Positions 54,031 to 58,105 of a stretch of 58,105 nucleotides of DNA are shown here, in pieces. The position numbers were made by a program, and so were the translations under genes. The stretch spans positions 1 to 58,105 of the forward strand of contig JAFBAL010000014.1 of NCBI GenBank assembly GCA_019247845.1. Direction: 5' to 3'. Each line of letters starts with the position of its first letter. Position 1 is the first letter of the stretch. The stretch is from Alphaproteobacteria bacterium. GTDB taxonomy: Bacteria; Pseudomonadota; Alphaproteobacteria; Micropepsales; Micropepsaceae. A model generated the notes under the pieces. The model had not been told where the DNA came from. It made no database searches and was given only the letters and a program-made list of their open reading frames with translations.

Positions 54031-55023
54031 TCACGCCACCAGCACCTTCGCCGCGCTTTCGGGCAGCTCCTCGCCGAAGGCGCGCTGGTAGAACTCGGCG
54101 ACGCTGGCGCGTTCCAGCTCGTCGCACTTGTTCAGGAAGGTGAGGCGGAAGGCGAAGCCGACGTTCTGGTAGATCTCGGCGTTCTCGGCCCAGGTGATCA
54201 CGGTGCGCGGGCTCATCACCGTCGACAGGTCGCCGTTCATGAAGGCGTTGCGCGTCATGTCGGCGACGCGGACCATCGCCGAGATCTGCTTCTTCTTCTC
54301 GGGCGTGTCGTAGGACGGCACCTTGGCGGTGACGATCTCGACTTCGTTGTCGTGCGGCAGGTAGTTGAGCGTGGCCACGATGCTCCAGCGGTCCATCTGG
54401 CCCTGGTTGATCTGCTGCGTGCCGTGATAGAGGCCGGTCGTGTCGCCCAGGCCGATGGTGTTCGTGGTCGAGAACAGGCGGAACGCCGGATGGGCGCGGA
54501 TGACGCGGTTCTGGTCGAGCAGCGTGAGCTTGCCCGAGGCCTCGAGCACGCGCTGGATCACGAACATCACGTCGGGCCGGCCGGCGTCGTATTCGTCGAA
54601 CACCAGCGCCACGGGACGCTGCAGCGCCCAGGGCAAGAGGCCTTCGCGGAACTCGGTCACCTGCTGGCCGTCCTTCACGACGATCGCGTCCTTGCCGATC
54701 AGGTCGATGCGGCTGATATGGCTGTCCAGGTTGATGCGGATCAGCGGCCAGTTGAGGCGCGAGGCGACCTGCTCGATATGCGTCGACTTGCCGGTGCCGT
54801 GATAGCCCTGGACCATGACGCGGCGGTTGTGCGCGAAGCCGGCCAGGATCGCCAAGGTCGTCTCGCGGTCGAAGCGATAGGCCTCGTCGCGGTCGGGCAC
54901 GTATTCGTTCGGGCTTTTGAAGGCCGGCACTTTCATCTTCGCGTCGATGCCGAACACGGTCTTCACGTCGACGGTCGTGTCGGGCAGCAACGCGGGATCG
55001 AGGCCCTCTTTCTCAACGCTCAT
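54031..55023 (-). CDS. cobS: Cobaltochelatase subunit CobS (AAA+ ATPase)
   Basis: CobS is the MoxR-like AAA+ ATPase of the aerobic cobaltochelatase. The 330-residue protein has Walker [10 protein letters not shown] (73-81), Walker [10 protein letters not shown], the sensor region [11 protein letters not shown] and the arginine-rich C-terminal part. Length fits the family (about 330). It precedes cobT on the same strand. Confidence 0.97.
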   Translation of the reverse strand: MSVEKEGLDPALLPDTTVDVKTVFGIDAKMKVPAFKSPNEYVPDRDEAYRFDRETTLAILAGFAHNRRVMVQGYHGTGKSTHIEQVASRLNWPLIRINLDSHISRIDLIGKDAIVVKDGQQVTEFREGLLPWALQRPVALVFDEYDAGRPDVMFVIQRVLEASGKLTLLDQNRVIRAHPAFRLFSTTNTIGLGDTTGLYHGTQQINQGQMDRWSIVATLNYLPHDNEVEIVTAKVPSYDTPEKKKQISAMVRVADMTRNAFMNGDLSTVMSPRTVITWAENAEIYQNVGFAFRLTFLNKCDELERASVAEFYQRAFGEELPESAAKVLVA

Positions 55024-55101
55024 GATGTCTGGGTCCGGCTCAAAAGGTGTCGGGCGGGAAGCCGATGCGTCGGGCGCAAGGCGCTTCGGGAGAGCGCCTG
55101 A

Positions 55102-55710
55102 TTAGGTCAGCCCGGAGGCGCGCAACACGCCATAGGCCTTGATAACCTGCTTCAACCGCTCCTCGGCGCCCCGGTCGCCGCCGTTGGCGTCGGGATGGAA
55201 CCGCTTCACGAGTTCCTTATACCGCGCCTTGATCTCGTTCAAGGTGGCGGAAGGCTCCAGGTTGAGCGTGTCGAAGGCGGTCTGCTGCAGCCGGGTGACC
55301 TGACGCTCCGGACGGCGCGGCGAGGGCGGGTCCTGGCGCTCTTTTGCTACCCCGAAGGCATTGTCGAAGTCGAAGTCCCTCAGCGTATTGTGCAGACGTG
55401 CCGCGCGTTTTCCGAGCGGCCAGGTCGGGCGGTGGCCGGTTATGGCGTCGTTGCGGAAGCTTTCGATCTGCTGCTCGCTCATGCCCTTGAAGTAGTCCCA
55501 GGACTCGTTGTGCGCGCGGGCATGGGCGAGGCAGAGCCAGACGTACTTGCCCAGCTCCTCGCGGCTCTTGGTCACCCGATAGGCGCCTTCCTCCTTGCAG
55601 CCCGGCGCCGCGCAGGAGCGCACTTCGACGGCGGTCGCGGCCGTCTGCGGCACATCCGGCTTGATGCGGATGCGCTCGCGGAACGCCGAACCGTTGCGCG
55701 CTTTGGCCAT
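55102..55710 (-). CDS. J-domain protein with N-terminal zinc-like motif
   Basis: The 202-residue protein has an N-terminal cysteine/histidine set (CAAPGC, then WLCLAHARAHNESWDYFKGM) that could bind zinc, a linker, and a C-terminal J domain (DTLNLEPSATLNEIKARYKE, KRFHPDANGGD) with intact HPD. It would stimulate a DnaK-type chaperone. ATG 55710 is used. It is divergent from bolA; TTGTTT and CATAAT, 16 bases apart, form a possible promoter upstream. Confidence 0.9.
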   Translation of the reverse strand: MAKARNGSAFRERIRIKPDVPQTAATAVEVRSCAAPGCKEEGAYRVTKSREELGKYVWLCLAHARAHNESWDYFKGMSEQQIESFRNDAITGHRPTWPLGKRAARLHNTLRDFDFDNAFGVAKERQDPPSPRRPERQVTRLQQTAFDTLNLEPSATLNEIKARYKELVKRFHPDANGGDRGAEERLKQVIKAYGVLRASGLT

Positions 55711-55792
55711 CGCACGATTATGGGGTCGAGGCGTGAAAAAACAAGAAAACGTATCGCTTGACACGCCGTCCAAACGCGCCGATGCCTGAGAA

Positions 55793-56074
55793 ATGACGAT
55801 GGTGGAAACCATACGCGATAAATTGACCGCGGCCTTCGCGCCGGCCGCGCTCGACGTCGTCGACGAGAGCGCGCGCCACGAGGGCCATGCGGGCGCAAGA
55901 CCGGGCGGCGAGACGCACTTCGCCGTGAGAATTGTCTCAAATGCCTTCGAAGGCTTAAGCCGCGTCGAGCGCCAGCGCCGCGTCTATGCCTGCCTGGCCG
56001 ACGAGCTGAAGGCACGTGTGCACGCGCTGTCGCTCACCGTGCTGACGCCGGCCGAGGTGTGGAACGAGCATTAG
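55793..56074 (+). CDS. bolA: BolA family protein
   Basis: The 93-residue protein has the BolA helix-turn-helix-like fold: VETIRDKLTAAFAPAALDVV, HEGHAGARPGGETHFAVRIV with the conserved His residues, and FEGLSRVERQRRVYACLADE. BolA proteins partner with monothiol glutaredoxins in Fe-S and iron handling. It is divergent from the J-domain gene, and the last bases approach the convergent CNNM gene. Confidence 0.93.
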   Translation: MTMVETIRDKLTAAFAPAALDVVDESARHEGHAGARPGGETHFAVRIVSNAFEGLSRVERQRRVYACLADELKARVHALSLTVLTPAEVWNEH

Positions 56075-56083
56075 GACGGCGGT

Positions 56084-57382
56084 TTAACCCGGCGGGATGC
56101 TGTCGGCGCTGTCGTTGGCCGGCCAGACGCGCAGCGCGGTGATCTGGTTGCGCTGCCGCCGCAGGATCTCGAACTTGCAGCCGAAGAAGGCGAAGCGCTG
56201 GCCGACCTCGGGGATGGTGCGTGCCTCGTGGATGACGAGGCCGGCGATGGTCGTCGCCTCGTCGACCGGCAGGTTCCAGTCGAGGTCGCGGTTCAGGTCG
56301 CGCACCGGCACCTTGCCGTCGATGAGATAGGAGCCGTCGGCCTGCCTGCGCACGTCGGGCCGGGCCTGGACCTCGAGCTCGTCCGGGAGGTCGCCGAAGA
56401 TCTCGTCGAAGATGTCCTCCACCGTGACCAGGCCCTGCAGTGCGCCGTATTCGTCGACCACCAGCGCGAAGCGGGCGCGCTTCTCGCGAAAGGCTTCGAG
56501 CTGCTCCTCCGCCGTCGTGGTGTCGGGCACGAACCAGGCCGGCGTCGCGAGGCCTGCGATGTCGAGCCCTGCATAGGAGCCGCCGTTGCGCATCGCCGCC
56601 TGGACGATGGCCTTCAGGTTCAGGACGCCCACGATGTTCTCGGGCTGGTCGCGCCACAGCGGCACGCGCGAATGTCCCGACTCCATCACCGCCTTCAGAA
56701 GCTGGTCGGGCGGCAGGTCGGCGTCGGCCGCGTCGATGTTCTTGCGGTGGATCATCACGTCGCCCACGGTCAGCTCGCGCAGGTCCAATATGCCGCCGAT
56801 CATGTCGCGGTGCTCGCGCTCGACGCCGCCTTCCTTGTGGTGGAGCTCGACGGTGCCGCGGATCTCCTCATGCGCGGGCAGGACCTCTTCGCCCTCCTGC
56901 TGCTTGACGCCGAACAGGCCCAGCACCTTCCACACCACGTACTGCACGCCGTCGACGATGGGGCCCAGGACCGCGACCGCCTTCTTGACCGGCCAGGCGA
57001 CGGTGAGCGCGAAGCGGTCGGTGCGCGCGATGGCGAGCGTCTTGGGCAGCACCTCGGCGAAGATCAAGATGATGGCGGTCATCAGGACGGTCGCGACCGC
57101 GACGGCGCGGGGCCCGAGCGTCGTCTCGAGCAGGGTGGTGGCGAGCGACGAGGACAGGATGTTGACGAAGGTGTTGCCGAGCAGCAGCGCGCCGATCAGC
57201 CGCTCGCGGTCGAGGACGAGCGCGTTGACGTTGGCGGCGGGCTTGCTGCCGTCCTTCTCCAGCTGATGCATCTTGCCGCGCGAGACCGCGGTCAGCGCCG
57301 TCTCGGAGCCGGCGAAGAACGCGGACGTGACCAGAAGCACGAATATCGCGCCGATCCAAAGGAAAACCGATGACGGGGCCAT
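56084..57382 (-). CDS. CNNM/CorC family transporter (hemolysin C-like)
   Basis: The 432-residue inner-membrane protein has a CNNM domain of about four helices (FFAGSETALTAVSRGKMHQL, FAEVLPKTLAIARTD), a CBS pair (VGDVMIHRKNIDAADADLPP, RVPLWRDQPENIVGVLNLK) and a CorC_HlyC domain (DEYGALQGLVTVEDIFDEIF). It probably takes part in magnesium or other divalent cation handling. ATG 57382 is chosen with AGGA upstream; an upstream frame to 57463 overlaps the divergent gene. Confidence 0.93.
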   Translation of the reverse strand: MAPSSVFLWIGAIFVLLVTSAFFAGSETALTAVSRGKMHQLEKDGSKPAANVNALVLDRERLIGALLLGNTFVNILSSSLATTLLETTLGPRAVAVATVLMTAIILIFAEVLPKTLAIARTDRFALTVAWPVKKAVAVLGPIVDGVQYVVWKVLGLFGVKQQEGEEVLPAHEEIRGTVELHHKEGGVEREHRDMIGGILDLRELTVGDVMIHRKNIDAADADLPPDQLLKAVMESGHSRVPLWRDQPENIVGVLNLKAIVQAAMRNGGSYAGLDIAGLATPAWFVPDTTTAEEQLEAFREKRARFALVVDEYGALQGLVTVEDIFDEIFGDLPDELEVQARPDVRRQADGSYLIDGKVPVRDLNRDLDWNLPVDEATTIAGLVIHEARTIPEVGQRFAFFGCKFEILRRQRNQITALRVWPANDSADSIPPG

Positions 57383-57461
57383 GAGAGTCCTCGAAAGTTG
57401 CGGCCAGTATAGCGCAGCAATGGTTTTGGTGTAGGCTCCCGGCCGGATCGGCAGGGACTGC

Positions 57462-57911
57462 ATGCGAAAGACAATCTGGTTGGTCGGCGCGCTCGCGCTG
57501 CTGGCGTCGGGCGCCGCAAACGCGGAAGCCTATTATCCGTTCAACGCGGCGGACTTCGTCGTGCCCGCGGACGAGCTCGACGCCTCGGCGGTCGGCCAGG
57601 CGGCGGTCCATTCCGGCTTCTTTCCGCTGTCGGAGTCCGATCCCAGGATCGTCAGGGGACGCGAAGCGGCCGACAAGATCTACGAGATCTGGGAGCCGAG
57701 CTCGCACAAGATCGCCACCATCACGCTGACGCGCCTTCAGAAGGGCCGCGCCTTCCAGGTGATGTTCGTGGCCAAGGATCCCGCCCGCCACAACGAGCCG
57801 CTGGGCGGCGAGGCGTGCAAGAAGTGGCTCAAGTTCTCCGGCGCCATGCGTCTGGCCTTCCAGGGCCAGAGGTTGAAATACAAGTTCCGCTTCCCGCAAT
57901 GCACGCCTTGA
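57462..57911 (+). CDS. Small secreted protein of unknown function
   Basis: The 149-residue protein has a signal peptide (RKTIWLVGALALLASGAANA) and a mature part with WEPSSHKIATITLTRLQKGR, FQVMFVAKDPARHNEPLGGE and two cysteines (EACKKW, FPQC) that may pair. No family is recognised. It is divergent from the CNNM gene and ends 10 bases before a dispersed repeat. Confidence 0.75.
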   Translation: MRKTIWLVGALALLASGAANAEAYYPFNAADFVVPADELDASAVGQAAVHSGFFPLSESDPRIVRGREAADKIYEIWEPSSHKIATITLTRLQKGRAFQVMFVAKDPARHNEPLGGEACKKWLKFSGAMRLAFQGQRLKYKFRFPQCTP

Positions 57912-57921
57912 GAGCTGGATT

Positions 57922-57966
57922 TCATTCCCGGCGAGCATCGGCGCGGCAGCGTCGATGCGAGGGAAG
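57922..57966. repeat. Second copy of the dispersed repeat of 9161-9336, joined to an IS110-type end
   Basis: These 45 bases match the inverse complement of 9292-9336 with a single mismatch (44/45). The match stops at 57966, where the 9-kb copy continues with GGAGGCC but this one goes on with CGACTGTC. The break lies 15 bases before the stop codon of a transposase, as expected for an insertion junction. Confidence 0.8.
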
Positions 57967-57981
57967 CGACTGTCTTCGACG

Positions 57982-58105
57982 TCAAGCGGTTTGCCATGGG
58001 TTTTTGTCTCTGAGGATAGCGTTGAGGATGGTCAGGAGCTTTCTGGCCACGGCGATGATTGCGACCATCTTTGGCTTTCCGGCGGTGATGAGGCGCTCGT
58101 AGAAG
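57982..58105 (-). mobile_element. IS110-family transposase, C-terminal end (cut by window edge)
   Basis: The minus strand reads FYERLITAGKPKMVAIIAV, then RKLLTILNAILRDKNPWQTA and a stop at 57984-57982. This is the typical C-terminus of IS110-family (transposase_20) DEDD recombinases. The rest lies beyond the window. Only about 15 bases separate the stop from the repeat at 57922-57966, so the element's 3' flank is short and any guide RNA would have to be on the other, 5' side. Confidence 0.85.

Overview
This GC-rich window has strong G/C bias at third codon positions and dense gene packing with many 4-base stop/start overlaps. The gene content points to an alphaproteobacterium: an atpH-atpA operon head, a usg gene, a CarD-type regulator, a seven-iron ferredoxin FdxA, aerobic cobaltochelatase CobS/CobT, an SUV3-like helicase and a class I PHA synthase. 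Several large periplasmic or secreted repeat proteins (two GloVer type, one HAF type) would fit a soil or freshwater genus, but the genus cannot be fixed from the sequence. No rRNA, tRNA or CRISPR array was recognised.

Layout. 1-1023: start of the ATP synthase operon (atpA, atpH; minus strand). 1179-1746: BrnT/BrnA toxin-antitoxin pair. 1903-4851: a hypothetical gene, an HxlR regulator divergent from an FMN reductase, then peroxiredoxin, QueF and a GNAT acetyltransferase. 4835-6893: minus-strand cluster YgfZ, VOC protein, Tag glycosylase and a small membrane protein, divergent from a dihydroorotase-like gene and a glycosyltransferase. 9161-9336: inverted-repeat element. 9348-11447: usg, AcuI-type reductase, LysE exporter. 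11444-15854: tyrosinase with a small secreted companion, nitronate monooxygenase, YegD-like Hsp70. 16004-19892: LysR regulator, small ORF plus PHA synthase, a branched palindromic element and an SDR.

20034-21841 holds the most interesting locus: a protein whose N-terminus has the Thr1/Asp17/Lys pattern of proteasome or HslV-type Ntn-hydrolases, followed at 5 bases by an unknown small protein. 21899-26511: FKBP, a GH17-GT2 fused beta-glucan synthase, a HAF-repeat protein and a VOC protein. 26508-32359: two unknown secreted proteins, FAD-linked oxidase, TsaC, then YceI/cytochrome b561/YceI. 32470-36844: MBL hydrolase, orphan MbtH protein, MscS channel, nuclease-like protein, GloVer protein. 36899-41054: CarD, FdxA, S4 protein, SUV3-like helicase. 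41068-41899: a second BrnT toxin, here with an XRE antitoxin carrying an extra C-terminal domain.

42256-49882 carries methylmalonyl-CoA mutase and its chaperone MeaB, separated by a GloVer protein, an S9 peptidase and a DUF3108 protein. 49916-51942: DUF1905/YdeI protein, ribosomal protein bL28, a VUT-like membrane protein and a small hypothetical. 52020-55023: cobT and cobS. Mutase, MeaB and CobST give the right third a cobalamin theme. The window ends with a J-domain protein divergent from BolA, a CNNM/CorC transporter, a small secreted protein, and the 3' end of an IS110-family transposase abutting a dispersed repeat also present near 9.3 kb.
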